Notes: a model not told the origin generated them from the sequence alone. Numbered from the stretch's first letter, positions 36,560 through 48,201 are shown. The stretch is 64,000 nt of DNA from Oscillospiraceae bacterium (GCA_031282245.1 JAITEB010000028.1:30931-94930), one strand, 5' to 3'. Numbers and translations are program-made.

Positions 36560-39500
36560 TCAGTTCACTTTGAGATAGAGCTGCATTCTGGAACCTATAT
36601 CGCTGGCGTAAGTCCCTGAGGAAGTCCCAAGAGAGGACAAAATATCATTGCCGGCGCTCTTGTTGTACTTGTAGCAACCGCCCCGGCTGTTGCCATTGCC
36701 GTCCGCAGCTACCACCATTTCCCACATATTTCCTGCCAAGTCGTATATGTTTTTCAATTTGGAAATCTCTGTGCCACCCGTCGGGATAGCGCTTGCGGTA
36801 CCTGCCGCTTTCGTGTATTGAGTTCCCGCCGCATTATAATAATCAAAGCCGCTGTCAAGGTAATTCCCATCATAACTGGAAGTTCCGACCCAACTGACGA
36901 CAGCGTTCCACTGCTCATTCCAGAGCATTCCGCCGACCACGCTCGCATTGCTGGGGTACAGCGCCGCGCATCTGTCGTAAACCGACTGCCAAGTCACGCC
37001 GCTGCCGCTGAGTTTAGCGTCATAAGCTTTTACAACCGGGGTCTGATTATTCCAGAGATTTCCTGTCTCATAGCGACCGACATAGAAACCTCCGTAATAT
37101 GAGACACTTTCGGCCATTGCGGAAAATTCTGAAGTGGCAGTCAGAGAACCGGCGCTGACGCTGGACGCAGGAATCCAGACAAACTGGTTGCCGTTCGCGT
37201 CTTGAATCACGATTCCTCCCGCTTTCGTGCTTCCCGCAGAAGTAACGTGCGTAAAGCCGACCGGAATCGGAACATCGTCAACGTAACTATCTACATAGGG
37301 GCTTGATGGTGGAGTGACGGACTGTGGTACGAGATAGAGCTGCATTCTGGAACCCATATCAGTAGCATAGCTTCCCGCGGAGATATTTGAGGAGGACAAA
37401 ATATCGTTGCTGGCGCTCCTGTCGTACCTGTAGCAGCCGCCCCTGCTTACGGCGCCGCCGCTCGCAGTAACCACCATTTCCCACATATTTCCTGCCAAGT
37501 CGTATATATTTTTCAATTTGGAAATTTCTGCGCTGCCCGTCGGAATAGAACTATCAGTGCCCGCCGCTTTCGTATATTGAGTTCCCGCCGCGTTATAATA
37601 AACAAATCCGCTGTCTTTATAATTCCCGTCATAGTTTGAGGTGCCAACCCAGTCAAGAATGGCCTCCCACTGCTCATTCCAGAGCATCCCGCTCACCACA
37701 TCGGGATTGCTGGCGTAGAGCTCCGCACTGCGATCATAAACTGACAGCCAAGTCACGCCGCCTCCGCTGAGTTTGATGTCATAAGCTTTGACGACTGGGG
37801 TCTGATTATTCCAGAGATTTCCTGTCTCATAGCGACCGACATAGAAACCTCCGTAATATGCAACGCTTGCGGCCATCGCGGAAAACTCCGAAGTGGCAGT
37901 CAGAGAACCGGCGCTGACGCTGGACGCAGGAATCCAGACAAACTGGTTGCCATCGGTGCTGTTCTCAATGACAAAACCTGTATCAACCGTACCCTCTTTG
38001 TGGAAGAAGCCGCTGGGAACCGGGGGATTGGCCGGAGGGGTGCCGCCTCCATCTACAGTGAAGCTTCCGAGATTTATCCACCCTGTGGATTCGCCGTCCT
38101 CAAAGATAGCTTCTTCATTGGCAAATGTTATAGGATATCCGCCCTCCATCGGGTTTGGTATCTGCATTCTTAAACTGTAATCCCCGTCAGATAGATCCAA
38201 ATCGCTGATAGTGGCTTCAAAAGTCACTTCGCCGTCAGCCTCAATCTCGCGGATGTCCCAGTCAGTTTGATAAGCATCGCCCACTAAAGTATCGCCGTCG
38301 TAAATACCGATATAAACCGGCCAATTATAATAAAACGGCGCGATACCTCTGTTTTGAATTTTTACGCCTACGTTAGCGCTGGTGTTGTTTACTGAAACTG
38401 CGGCTTCGGTCACGGCAAAGTCATAGCCCAGCAAGGCGGAGGCGCTTGCGGCGTTAGCGGCTTCAGTGCCTGTATATCCGGCCGCTCTTCTTACTAAAAG
38501 CCAAGACGTGTGTTCTACATCCGCGTTGCTCTCGTAGTTTAGAGTACGTAACTCACCATCGCCGTAATCCTCGTTCTGTATAATATAACTTGGAGCTGTT
38601 GCGCCATTAGAATCAGTATATCCATTTGAGACGGCAAAAAATGACTCATTATAAAAATCACCAAAACCCGTACTTTGGAATAAAGGCGCAAGTTCCCCTC
38701 CTATTGGCTTACTCGGCCAGCGAACAGCCGTATTATCAGTCAATACGACCACACCGAAAACGTCATTGTGAAGACCAAAGGGGCTGTATTTAGATGGGTT
38801 AGAACTGGCTGCCCCTGTATTTCTAATTAATATGTGAGTACTGTCATACTCAAGGAAAATATCCATTAAGCTGAGATACAAAACTTCGCTTGCAATAAAT
38901 CCATAACCCATATGTGGAATGAGGTCAACTTCGCCAGAATCTATCCACTCTCCCCAGGGACCAAGAAGGCCAGCCTCTATAGCCGCTATTCGAGAATCTC
39001 CGTCATATATTTTCAATGCTTCCGCAAACTGCAAGATACATTCTTGAATATCGCTATCAACATAATTTGGGCAATAATAGTTGCCGTCTTTAAATATAGT
39101 TTTTGCGTTTCTTATAAGATCCAGAGCAACTTGCCTATTCAAACCTAAAGGGTTGTCCGTGTTTGTTTTTATCGCACCTATCAAAGCTTTCCAAGTAAAA
39201 GAATATCCGGGCACAAGAAGAGAAACATCCTGAACATTGCTTTCGTCAGTGCCAAACAGGTAGTCAGGCATGCCGCTTCTGTAAGAGGAACCGCTGGTGT
39301 AATAAGCATATTCGTTAGGGTCACTCATGTAAAAACGTAGCACAGAATTTCTGCCCTTTGCCTGGGCTTCGTCAAGCGCGTCCTCCAAAATATCCCAATC
39401 AATCAAAATGTCCCCACTGGAATCGACGCCTTGGACAAGCGCGGACACCGGGAGACGGATGAATTCAAGGGAATAGCCAAAACTGGTGTTTTCCAAGCCT

Positions 39501-39721
39501 GACAAGTCCCCCCAATAGTCACTTTCAATTTCGTCAGCCACTAAAGCTGACCAGTTTTCAAATCCTTTAAGAGGGTTAAGACTTACCGGGTCTTCGCTGA
39601 CGCTAAGCGGCACATAATCCAGAATTACAGTATCCGCCGCTACTGCGCTTACAAATGGCGACATCAATAAAAACACTGCGGACAGAAGCATAGCTAAGAC
39701 TTTTACTGAGAACCGTTTCAT
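36560..39721 (-). CDS. Large secreted protein: DUF4874/DUF4832 region plus two FGE-like (SUMF1-type) domains
   Basis: 1053 residues. Signal peptide at 1-29. The segment about 45-540 resembles DUF4874 followed by DUF4832 (opening NPLKGFENWSA), a fold often found in secreted glycan-related proteins. Two tandem FGE/sulfatase-modifying-factor-like domains fill the C-terminal half, each opening near NQFVWIPASSVSAG and holding LKNIYDLAGNMWEMV and RGGC(Y)(K/R)Y. They end in GSRMQLYL. The two copies repeat at exactly 759 bp. They lack the paired catalytic cysteines of true formylglycine-generating enzymes, so a binding role (C-type-lectin fold) is more likely. No LPXTG or other anchor seen. ATG 39721 chosen; GTG 39733 is an alternative. 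Confidence 0.75.
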   Translation of the reverse strand: MKRFSVKVLAMLLSAVFLLMSPFVSAVAADTVILDYVPLSVSEDPVSLNPLKGFENWSALVADEIESDYWGDLSGLENTSFGYSLEFIRLPVSALVQGVDSSGDILIDWDILEDALDEAQAKGRNSVLRFYMSDPNEYAYYTSGSSYRSGMPDYLFGTDESNVQDVSLLVPGYSFTWKALIGAIKTNTDNPLGLNRQVALDLIRNAKTIFKDGNYYCPNYVDSDIQECILQFAEALKIYDGDSRIAAIEAGLLGPWGEWIDSGEVDLIPHMGYGFIASEVLYLSLMDIFLEYDSTHILIRNTGAASSNPSKYSPFGLHNDVFGVVVLTDNTAVRWPSKPIGGELAPLFQSTGFGDFYNESFFAVSNGYTDSNGATAPSYIIQNEDYGDGELRTLNYESNADVEHTSWLLVRRAAGYTGTEAANAASASALLGYDFAVTEAAVSVNNTSANVGVKIQNRGIAPFYYNWPVYIGIYDGDTLVGDAYQTDWDIREIEADGEVTFEATISDLDLSDGDYSLRMQIPNPMEGGYPITFANEEAIFEDGESTGWINLGSFTVDGGGTPPANPPVPSGFFHKEGTVDTGFVIENSTDGNQFVWIPASSVSAGSLTATSEFSAMAASVAYYGGFYVGRYETGNLWNNQTPVVKAYDIKLSGGGVTWLSVYDRSAELYASNPDVVSGMLWNEQWEAILDWVGTSNYDGNYKDSGFVYYNAAGTQYTKAAGTDSSIPTGSAEISKLKNIYDLAGNMWEMVVTASGGAVSRGGCYRYDRSASNDILSSSNISAGSYATDMGSRMQLYLVPQSVTPPSSPYVDSYVDDVPIPVGFTHVTSAGSTKAGGIVIQDANGNQFVWIPASSVSAGSLTATSEFSAMAESVSYYGGFYVGRYETGNLWNNQTPVVKAYDAKLSGSGVTWQSVYDRCAALYPSNASVVGGMLWNEQWNAVVSWVGTSSYDGNYLDSGFDYYNAAGTQYTKAAGTASAIPTGGTEISKLKNIYDLAGNMWEMVVAADGNGNSRGGCYKYNKSAGNDILSSLGTSSGTYASDIGSRMQLYLKVN
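36572..37198. repeat. 759-bp-spaced tandem coding repeat, copy 1
   Basis: Encodes the last FGE-like domain of the 36560-39721 product. Same order and no net indels against copy 2; long identical runs (for example around the NIYDLAGNMWEM and ASSVSAG codons) alternate with changed stretches. Confidence 0.8.
37331..37957. repeat. 759-bp-spaced tandem coding repeat, copy 2
   Basis: First FGE-like domain of the same gene. Offset to copy 1 is 759 bp at both ends of the unit (253 codons), which indicates a fairly recent tandem duplication followed by change mainly in the segment before the C-terminal GSRMQLYL. Confidence 0.8.
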
Positions 39722-39955
39722 AGTTTTGCCCACCCTATTATAATAAATTTAGTCTGACATTTAAAAGATGCTAATTATCAAACTATGTAAAATATTTAGC
39801 AGATAGAAAATTATACTTAGGATGGATATTTTATACGACGTATTGTACATGATAAATTTTAATAAAATATTTCTAAATAATTATTTTTTCGACATTGATT
39901 TTATATGCCAAATATGATAATTTTCAAATATTTCAAACTTTTGCTTATATTGTAG

Positions 39956-39984
39956 TTGACATTTTTGGATTATAGTAGTAATAT
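39956..39984 (+). promoter_or_regulatory. Strong promoter of the leucine-rich-repeat/FGE-like gene
   Basis: TTGACA and TAATAT spaced 17 bp, about 57 bp ahead of the ATG. The divergent gap 39722-40040 is very AT-rich and otherwise shows no gene. Confidence 0.75.
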
Positions 39985-40040
39985 TTTATTAAACGCTAAA
40001 TATTACTAGCGAAATTTATCAATGAAAGGTTGTTCATAAA

Positions 40041-42611
40041 ATGAGGAGGAAATTGTTGGTAACTTTGCTGATAGGGATGATTTTTTGCATTTCTATTATC
40101 GGTACGAGCTTGGCGGAGTCCCCACCAGAAGAAGCGCCCGCCAATATTCTGACAGGAACTACCAGCACGGGATTAGAATGGAAGTTCAGCTTTGAAGATA
40201 ATATGGACAGCATCAACAACACGTTAGAAATATCAGGAAACAGCCTTGTCAAAGAAGTAAATAAATCAGATGTATCTGAAATTTTGAGCGAATTTAGAAA
40301 ATCGGAAAAGCTTACGGCTCTTCTTGTGGAAAGGTGGGGAGGTGCGGCGGTACCTTTAGCAGATTCTTATCTTCCACTCCCTGTAAAAATTCTGAAAATC
40401 GGCAAGGGAATTGAGAGTATTGGAGAATCCGCTTTTGCCTCAGATATCACAAGCACAACCATGGGTACCGACTGGCTTTTTCTTGCCCGGGTAGAATTAT
40501 CAGAAGATGTCCGGTTCGTGGGCGCAAGGGCATTTTATTATGACAGGATAGGCAAATTGACAGTTTTAAGCAAGGATATTTCCATAGGTTCTGGAGCTTT
40601 TGCCAATAATTCTATGAGAACTCTTTCATTCCCTGGAGATGTTGAGTTCGGAAGGTCTTGCTTTTCTGGCTCGGTTTACAATGGTGCTGGCTCTTCAACT
40701 TTAATAGCTGTCGAAGTTTTGGGTAATGTGAAATCAATCGGAGTATGTGCTTTTTTCCAATGTGAGGGCTTGGAATCATTCACTGTCAACGGCACTATCG
40801 GCTCAATAGAAGATTCAGCTTTTGCTGTCTGCAAGTCTCTGGAAGAAATTACAATACCGAAAGAAACTGAATTGCATGACAACGCTTTCGGAAGTGTGGA
40901 TGCTTACTACTATGTATTCAAGTATAACCAGATAAAAGGCACGCTTTTTCTGAAAAAGATCTACGGATATAAAAACTCCGATGCAGAGCGAGTTGCGGAG
41001 TTGCATGGCATAGAGTTTGTCGCCCTGACAGAAGAAGCGTCTATATCTGGCGAGGTGTATGGAGTTACATGGAAATTCAATCAAGAAACTGGAGAATTGA
41101 TCATTGACGGAAGTAATGAGCAAAGCCACTCGAATACTGATCTTGCTCTAACCTTAATAAAAGATATTAAGGAAAATTTTCCTGATTTTTCTGAGAGTAA
41201 AATAAAGAGTATTAAAGTTTATAATTATAAGCGCAGTTTTGGGTTAACGTCATATCCTTATGGCTCTCTTGAACAGTATACAATGGAAAGATTTTCCAAC
41301 TTGGAATCTATGGAGTTTTTTGGATCTATGGCATATTTCGCTGACAGTGCTCTCCAAATGTCTCCCACACTTAAATCTTTAATTTTCCATGGAGACGTTA
41401 AGGGTGGCTTTTCGGTATTTACGGGAAGTACAGCACTGGAAACAATAGTTTTTGAAGGAGATGTTGCGATAAGCAATGTAACTTTTGGAGACTGCACAAA
41501 TATAAAATCTATTATATTTTCCAAAGCCGACGCAAAGCTATATTATAACGATTCAAGTTTTTCGTTTATAAATGAAAGTTATGCTGGGCGCCCAATGGAC
41601 ACTACAGTATACGGTTATTCAGGGAGTGAGGCCGAAACATTTGCACAGACATATAATTTAAAGTTTGTCGACCTCGCAACTATTGACGAAGCCCCGGACA
41701 CAGAGCCTAATCCCAGTATCGACACGCCTACTGACGAAGAACAACCTACTACCGTCCCAGAATCGAATCCAGAACCAAACATAGAAACATACATAGATAA
41801 CGTTCCAGTACCGAAAGGCTTTGAATTTGTTGAGGGAAGCGCCGAGACGGGCTTAGTAGTAAGAGACGGCATAGGCAACGAGTTTGTCTGGGTTCCGGTT
41901 TCAGATACCAGCAAGCTTGAAAAAGAGGAAATCAAAACCATTGACAGCGATAATGAAGCAAAAAACCTCGCCGCTGCCGGCAGCGGCGCTCAAAGCGCGA
42001 ACGAATTTTTGGACGAAATGAAAGCGGAACACAGCGCCATGCTCGCAAGCGTTGAGAAATATGGCGGCTTTTACATCGGACGCTACGAAGCGGGAGCTTT
42101 AAACAAGCCTGTTCCCGTCAGCAAAAAGGGCGACGGCTGGAATTCTCTGGTGTCTTGGTATGGGGCCTACAACAAGAGCCACGCAATGTATGCTGAAAAC
42201 AGTTCCGTCAGCAGCGGGCTTCTCTGGGCTTATCAGTGGGAAATCACTGTTGACTGGCTGAACAGCACGAATCCGGGATATTCTTCCAGCGGAATCGGCA
42301 AAGGCAATTTCCTGAGCGAAGCCTTTGACTATTTTGACGGAAAAGTAAATAAAACTAAAGAATCCGGGAAAGTTGCCAGAGTTCCCTGCGGGAATCTTGA
42401 GAGCGCGAAAGTTAACAACATTTATGATATCTCCGGAAATGTCTGGGAATGGACTATGGAAGCTCGCGGGACAAACCTCCGCGTGAACTCCGGCGGCGGC
42501 TATAACGCAAGCGCCGTCAACACTTCAGTATCTAACAAGAGCGCCTTTGTCGCGAACAGTTCTCAACCGGATAATATCGGGTTCAGGGTACAGTTTTATA
42601 TAAACGTTTAA
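40041..42611 (+). CDS. Secreted BspA-type leucine-rich-repeat protein with C-terminal FGE-like domain
   Basis: 856 residues. Signal peptide (1-28, cleavage near SLAES). Two blocks of BspA/LRR_5-like repeats fill about 30-330 and 330-545 (ESIGESAFASD, SIGVCAFFQCEGLESF, ADSALQMSPTLKSLIF). Each block ends with a similar 'YGYSGSEAETFAQTYNLKFV' type unit. An acidic Pro/Glu/Thr linker follows (about 555-590), then an FGE/SUMF1-like domain (GNEFVWVPV to IGFRVQFYINV) shared with the divergent gene at 36560-39721. Only one cysteine is visible in this domain, so it is probably a ligand-binding C-type-lectin fold. Likely an adhesin. No cell-wall sorting signal. Confidence 0.8.
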   Translation: MRRKLLVTLLIGMIFCISIIGTSLAESPPEEAPANILTGTTSTGLEWKFSFEDNMDSINNTLEISGNSLVKEVNKSDVSEILSEFRKSEKLTALLVERWGGAAVPLADSYLPLPVKILKIGKGIESIGESAFASDITSTTMGTDWLFLARVELSEDVRFVGARAFYYDRIGKLTVLSKDISIGSGAFANNSMRTLSFPGDVEFGRSCFSGSVYNGAGSSTLIAVEVLGNVKSIGVCAFFQCEGLESFTVNGTIGSIEDSAFAVCKSLEEITIPKETELHDNAFGSVDAYYYVFKYNQIKGTLFLKKIYGYKNSDAERVAELHGIEFVALTEEASISGEVYGVTWKFNQETGELIIDGSNEQSHSNTDLALTLIKDIKENFPDFSESKIKSIKVYNYKRSFGLTSYPYGSLEQYTMERFSNLESMEFFGSMAYFADSALQMSPTLKSLIFHGDVKGGFSVFTGSTALETIVFEGDVAISNVTFGDCTNIKSIIFSKADAKLYYNDSSFSFINESYAGRPMDTTVYGYSGSEAETFAQTYNLKFVDLATIDEAPDTEPNPSIDTPTDEEQPTTVPESNPEPNIETYIDNVPVPKGFEFVEGSAETGLVVRDGIGNEFVWVPVSDTSKLEKEEIKTIDSDNEAKNLAAAGSGAQSANEFLDEMKAEHSAMLASVEKYGGFYIGRYEAGALNKPVPVSKKGDGWNSLVSWYGAYNKSHAMYAENSSVSSGLLWAYQWEITVDWLNSTNPGYSSSGIGKGNFLSEAFDYFDGKVNKTKESGKVARVPCGNLESAKVNNIYDISGNVWEWTMEARGTNLRVNSGGGYNASAVNTSVSNKSAFVANSSQPDNIGFRVQFYINV

Positions 42612-42626
42612 TATTATTACTTGACA

Positions 42627-42652
42627 GGGGGCATGTAGAGATACATGCCCCC
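42627..42652 (+). terminator. Terminator-like hairpin after the LRR protein gene
   Basis: Perfect GGGGGCATGTA/TACATGCCCCC stem with GAGA loop. T-run weak. The gap from here to 42922 is AT-rich; a TATAAT at 42779-42784 without a clear -35 may start the ppdK transcript. Confidence 0.6.
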
Positions 42653-42922
42653 CGCAGCTTTTATAAAGCTAAATACATAGAGTTCAACTCCTGTGGAGTA
42701 CTTGTATCTCCTTCGGTAAACTTTGTAAACTCTTTATAAAATTACTTAAAAATCATAGCATTTTGCAAAAGTATTTGCTATAATAAACGAGGTTAAAGGG
42801 GCTTGCCTTGCTTGCGGCAAAAAAAGGAAAAAGCCTCTTTTTTTGCCTGTATGACAATATATTTATGCGGACGGAAATCAGAAAACTTGCTGCTATGCAG
42901 AAATCTTGGGAGGATGAAAAAA

Positions 42923-45556
<2,634 letters not shown>

Positions 45557-45650
45557 GCTATAATTTTGAGTTTGCCGTTGAGCATGAGGCAGCTTTAGTT
45601 TTCCGCAAGGCGCGGGGCGGAGATTTATATCTGAAATAAAACCAAAGAGA

Positions 45651-45699
45651 AACCCGCTTCCGTTACAGTGAAAACTTATGATGGGGGCGGGTTATTTTT
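45651..45699 (+). terminator. Terminator after ppdK
   Basis: AACCCGC and GCGGGTT arms about 30 bases apart, followed by ATTTTTC. It lies about 95 bp after the ppdK stop; the 182-bp gap holds no gene. Confidence 0.6.
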
Positions 45700-45738
45700 C
45701 GTCAGAGTCAGGCGGCTCACACCATACGGGAGGCGACT

Positions 45739-46290
45739 ATGAAGCTCCGTAAAATGCTGTGCTACTCCGATGCGCCGTACATCGCGAGCTTAATGCGGCT
45801 TATCGAAACACAGTCAAAGCCGACGATTATTAGCTGGTGCGTGAACTACGCCGAGCGGCGCTATCTTCCGATTTGGGAACAGTATGCGCCGGACGATTAC
45901 AGACCTCATATCGCGCTCGAAACAGCGCGAAAATGCTTGCGCAAAGAGGTTAAATGTCAAGCGGCGCGCGATATCGCGTGGGACAGCCATATCGCCGCAA
46001 GAGCCGCCAATGCTCCCGCGTCGGTCGAAGCGGCGGCGGGAGCAATCGCCAACGCCGTGCTGACTTGCCATGTTGCGACGCATTCTATACGAGTGGCGTT
46101 CTACGGCGCGGCGGCTGTCGCCTATGACCGGGCGGGCATAAAAGAACCGCAAGATATCTATGACGCTATCGCCGCCGAGGAATGTGCGAGCTTTGAAGCC
46201 GCGCTGCGGGCAGCGGCGATAGAAAACGAGCCGAAGCCCGTGCCGTGCAAATGGAGCGATATGAACAATATTCGTAGAATGCGGGGATAG
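45739..46290 (+). CDS. Imm5-like putative immunity protein
   Basis: 183 residues, helical and very alanine-rich. It matches the Imm5-like family (putative immunity proteins, also seen fused to regulators) by its pattern of a CV-x-YAERRYLPIWEQ opening, RPHIALETARKCLR, an alanine-rich stretch with HVATHSIRVAFYGAA, and a C-terminal charged tail. GGGAGG precedes the ATG. Such proteins are thought to block a toxin, but no toxin gene is adjacent, so the partner is unknown or the role is different. Probably the first gene of a two-gene unit with the methyltransferase 47 bp on. Confidence 0.6.
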   Translation: MKLRKMLCYSDAPYIASLMRLIETQSKPTIISWCVNYAERRYLPIWEQYAPDDYRPHIALETARKCLRKEVKCQAARDIAWDSHIAARAANAPASVEAAAGAIANAVLTCHVATHSIRVAFYGAAAVAYDRAGIKEPQDIYDAIAAEECASFEAALRAAAIENEPKPVPCKWSDMNNIRRMRG

Positions 46291-46337
46291 TTATGGCAAG
46301 ACCATAGATACACAGAAAGACAGGAGAATCCGCCAAT

Positions 46338-47174
46338 ATGGAGAACAAAATCGGCTTGCGTGATCAAACTGTACAGTCCACCATGCTTCTCGCCATTTAC
46401 GGGCGCGCCAAAGCGAGCCGCTTGTTTCCGGATATTCTGCGCGACGACGAGGCTATCAGGATTATAAACAGTATGGATTACGATTTCACACAAATTGACA
46501 AGTCCTACGGCACGGAATACGCAAGCCTTTGCTGCCTGCTCCGCGCCAAGCGGCTTGACGAGCGCTGCCTTGCGTATATGCGCAAGCATCCGAACGGCAC
46601 GGTCATCAATCTCGGTTCGGGGCTTGACACGACTTTCAACCGCGTGGACAACGGAGTTGTCCGCTGGTACAACATAGACCTGCCGGATTCAATGGAGTTC
46701 CGGCAGCGGCTCATTCCCGCTCACAAACGCTGTACCGATATTGCCGGGTCTGTGTTCGATTACGCATGGCTCGAAGAGATTGAGTCCGCTGATAAAAGCG
46801 TGTTTATTCTTGCGGGCGGGCTGTTCTATTATTTTGAAAAAGCGCAGGTGCGGGAGCTGATTGCCCGCATTGCGGAGCATTTTCCGACAGGCGAAATCTT
46901 CTTTGACGCGCAGTCAAAGACGGCCATTAAGATTTCCAATCGCCTTGTTCGCAAAAGCGGCAACAAAGGCTCCGAGATGCGTTTTTACGTAAACAACGCG
47001 CAAAAGCTGAAAGAATGGTCGCCGAAAATCCGCAAAGTCGAGAGCGTTCTGTTTTTTGGAGATTTGTGGAAAGAAAAGCGCTTTAAGTTGTCCTCAAAAA
47101 TAAGCATGTGGGGGCTGGATAAACTAAAAATGGGCTTTCTGGTCAGCGTGATATGGAGCTGGCAGACTGTCTGA
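46338..47174 (+). CDS. LCM/PPM-type class I SAM-dependent methyltransferase
   Basis: 278 residues. The leucine-carboxyl-methyltransferase/TcmP-like fold is shown by INLGSGLDTTFNRVDNG (motif I), YNIDLPDSMEFRQRL, and FILAGGLFYYFEKAQVRELI. In bacteria this group methylates small carboxylates or polyketide intermediates; the substrate here is unknown. A good ribosome site (ACAGGAG) and a strong terminator at 47191 frame the gene. GC-rich wobble codons differ from the older genes to the left. Confidence 0.85.
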   Translation: MENKIGLRDQTVQSTMLLAIYGRAKASRLFPDILRDDEAIRIINSMDYDFTQIDKSYGTEYASLCCLLRAKRLDERCLAYMRKHPNGTVINLGSGLDTTFNRVDNGVVRWYNIDLPDSMEFRQRLIPAHKRCTDIAGSVFDYAWLEEIESADKSVFILAGGLFYYFEKAQVRELIARIAEHFPTGEIFFDAQSKTAIKISNRLVRKSGNKGSEMRFYVNNAQKLKEWSPKIRKVESVLFFGDLWKEKRFKLSSKISMWGLDKLKMGFLVSVIWSWQTV

Positions 47175-47190
47175 ACAAGCGCGGGGCGAC

Positions 47191-47228
47191 AAGCAAAAGG
47201 GCCGCGGCTGACCGCGCCCCTTTTGCTT
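47191..47228. terminator. Strong terminator between the methyltransferase and the isochorismatase-family gene
   Basis: AAGCAAAAGG-GC-CGCGG pairs with CCGCG-CC-CCTTTTGCTT, followed by TTTAATC. Convergent genes on both sides. Confidence 0.88.
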
Positions 47229-47256
47229 TTTAATCTATTGCCCCAGTCACCGGAAC

Positions 47257-47859
47257 CTAATATTCTATTGAATCCACTACAATAATCCCGTTGGCCAGCA
47301 TACTCGTAAAGAAAATCGAATTAATTTCGTCCGCATTGTGGCCCGGCATATCGAAAGTGTCTATAAGACTGCTTACGGCAATTACGTTTTTTCTGAGATT
47401 GCGCTGATTAAAATAAGCCTTGAGCGTAATAGCGAACTGATAGACGCATATGTCTGTACAGCAGCCGCTTATAATAAAATTTTCATATTTTTCCATGGCT
47501 TTGGGGTAAATCACAAAAAAGCCGTTTGTGGAATTTTTGGGAATAACCCTCGCCTTCGGGGAATTGTAGAGAAACTCCAGCTCGCTGACAAGGCGGCTTT
47601 CTGCGTCTGTTGAAAGACAATGCTCCGGATAAACGGAAAATTCCGGCGAATCCTCGCCGTGGCAGTCGGTGAACGCCGTGACTTCATATCCTTTTGCCAG
47701 CGCATAAGCCAGGAATTTGACCGTGGCGGGGATAAGCGCTTTGGTGCGCGGGGAATAAAGGGCGCCGCCCCTGCAAAAACCGTTATTGATGTCTATCGAA
47801 AAAATTATGGTCTCTTTTTTGTCCATATCGGCAAGCCGGATTGTTTTTGCTGTGTTCAT
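47257..47859 (-). CDS. Isochorismatase-family cysteine hydrolase (nicotinamidase-like)
   Basis: 200 residues. The catalytic triad of the family is visible: Asp in IDINNGF, Lys in VIPKNSTNGF and Cys in SGCCTDICV. Nicotinamidases have this size, and a DCHGEDSPEF segment matches their metal-site aspartate/histidine region, so nicotinamide deamidation for NAD salvage is the best guess but not certain. ATG 47859 has AGGAGG upstream. Confidence 0.83.
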   Translation of the reverse strand: MNTAKTIRLADMDKKETIIFSIDINNGFCRGGALYSPRTKALIPATVKFLAYALAKGYEVTAFTDCHGEDSPEFSVYPEHCLSTDAESRLVSELEFLYNSPKARVIPKNSTNGFFVIYPKAMEKYENFIISGCCTDICVYQFAITLKAYFNQRNLRKNVIAVSSLIDTFDMPGHNADEINSIFFTSMLANGIIVVDSIEY

Positions 47860-47879
47860 TTGTGTTACCTCCTGAAAGC

Positions 47880-47909
47880 ATTATAGCACATATAGTCTAT
47901 AAAGCGCAA
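47880..47909 (-). promoter_or_regulatory. Promoter of the isochorismatase-family gene
   Basis: On the minus strand TTGCGC and TATAAT are 18 bp apart, with the -10 about 20 bases before the start codon, giving a very short leader. Confidence 0.5.
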
Positions 47910-47927
47910 TAAATTCTCTAAAAATCA

Positions 47928-47969
47928 AACAGGCCGCCCGGAGAATTCAAAACCTCCGGACGGCCTGTT
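47928..47969 (-). terminator. Terminator hairpin facing leftwards
   Basis: AACAGGCCG-C-CCGGAG pairs with CTCCGG-A-CGGCCTGTT (one mismatch); on the minus strand it is followed by TTTGATTTTT. It lies downstream of the structured block at 48028-48095 in that direction and upstream of the isochorismatase promoter, so it may end a short minus-strand RNA. Confidence 0.6.
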
Positions 47970-48027
47970 ATTTACGCATTATCCCGCAAGAACAAATTCA
48001 CAAAATACTGTAGTCCTCAAAGCTACA

Positions 48028-48095
48028 AACACCTTCGGCCTCGCTTTAGCCGTGGAATGCCTCGTGGCAGTGAGCGGGGGTATGACGGCCGAACT
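48028..48095 (+). ncRNA. Structured GC-rich block, possible ncRNA (HEARO/omega-RNA-like?)
   Basis: A GC-rich island in AT-rich DNA that folds on paper: outer stem TTCGGCC/GGCCGAA, inner stem CTCGCT/AGTGAG (needs a G-U pair, which favours the plus strand), and apical TGCC-TCGT-GGCA. Surrounding conserved-looking runs are GTGGAATGCC and GCGGGGGTATGAC. From memory this resembles the core of HEARO/omega RNAs of IscB-type elements, but I cannot verify that, and no IscB/TnpB gene is adjacent. The minus strand instead has a terminator after it. The region 47970-48172 has no other gene. Confidence 0.35.
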
Positions 48096-48172
48096 TACAA
48101 ACAATATATCACATACGAACAGAAATTTCAAGATATTATAAGAAAAATTCTCAAGTTTATGCGAATTATCTC

Positions 48173-48201
48173 TTGATGTTTCTAATCAAGTATGTTATAT
48201 T
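48173..48201 (+). promoter_or_regulatory. Promoter of the XRE regulator and defence operon
   Basis: TTGATG and TATATT with 17 bp spacing, 43 bp ahead of the XRE gene start. Confidence 0.6.

Noticed and set aside
36560..42611. Diversity-generating retroelement
   Set aside because: The domain type fits, but there is no reverse transcriptase or template repeat here, and differences between the two tandem copies are not adenine-specific. Kept only as a check.
47928..47969. Hairpin as an attenuator/riboswitch terminator of the isochorismatase-family gene
   Set aside because: A good promoter lies between the hairpin and the gene, so the gene does not need to be read through it.
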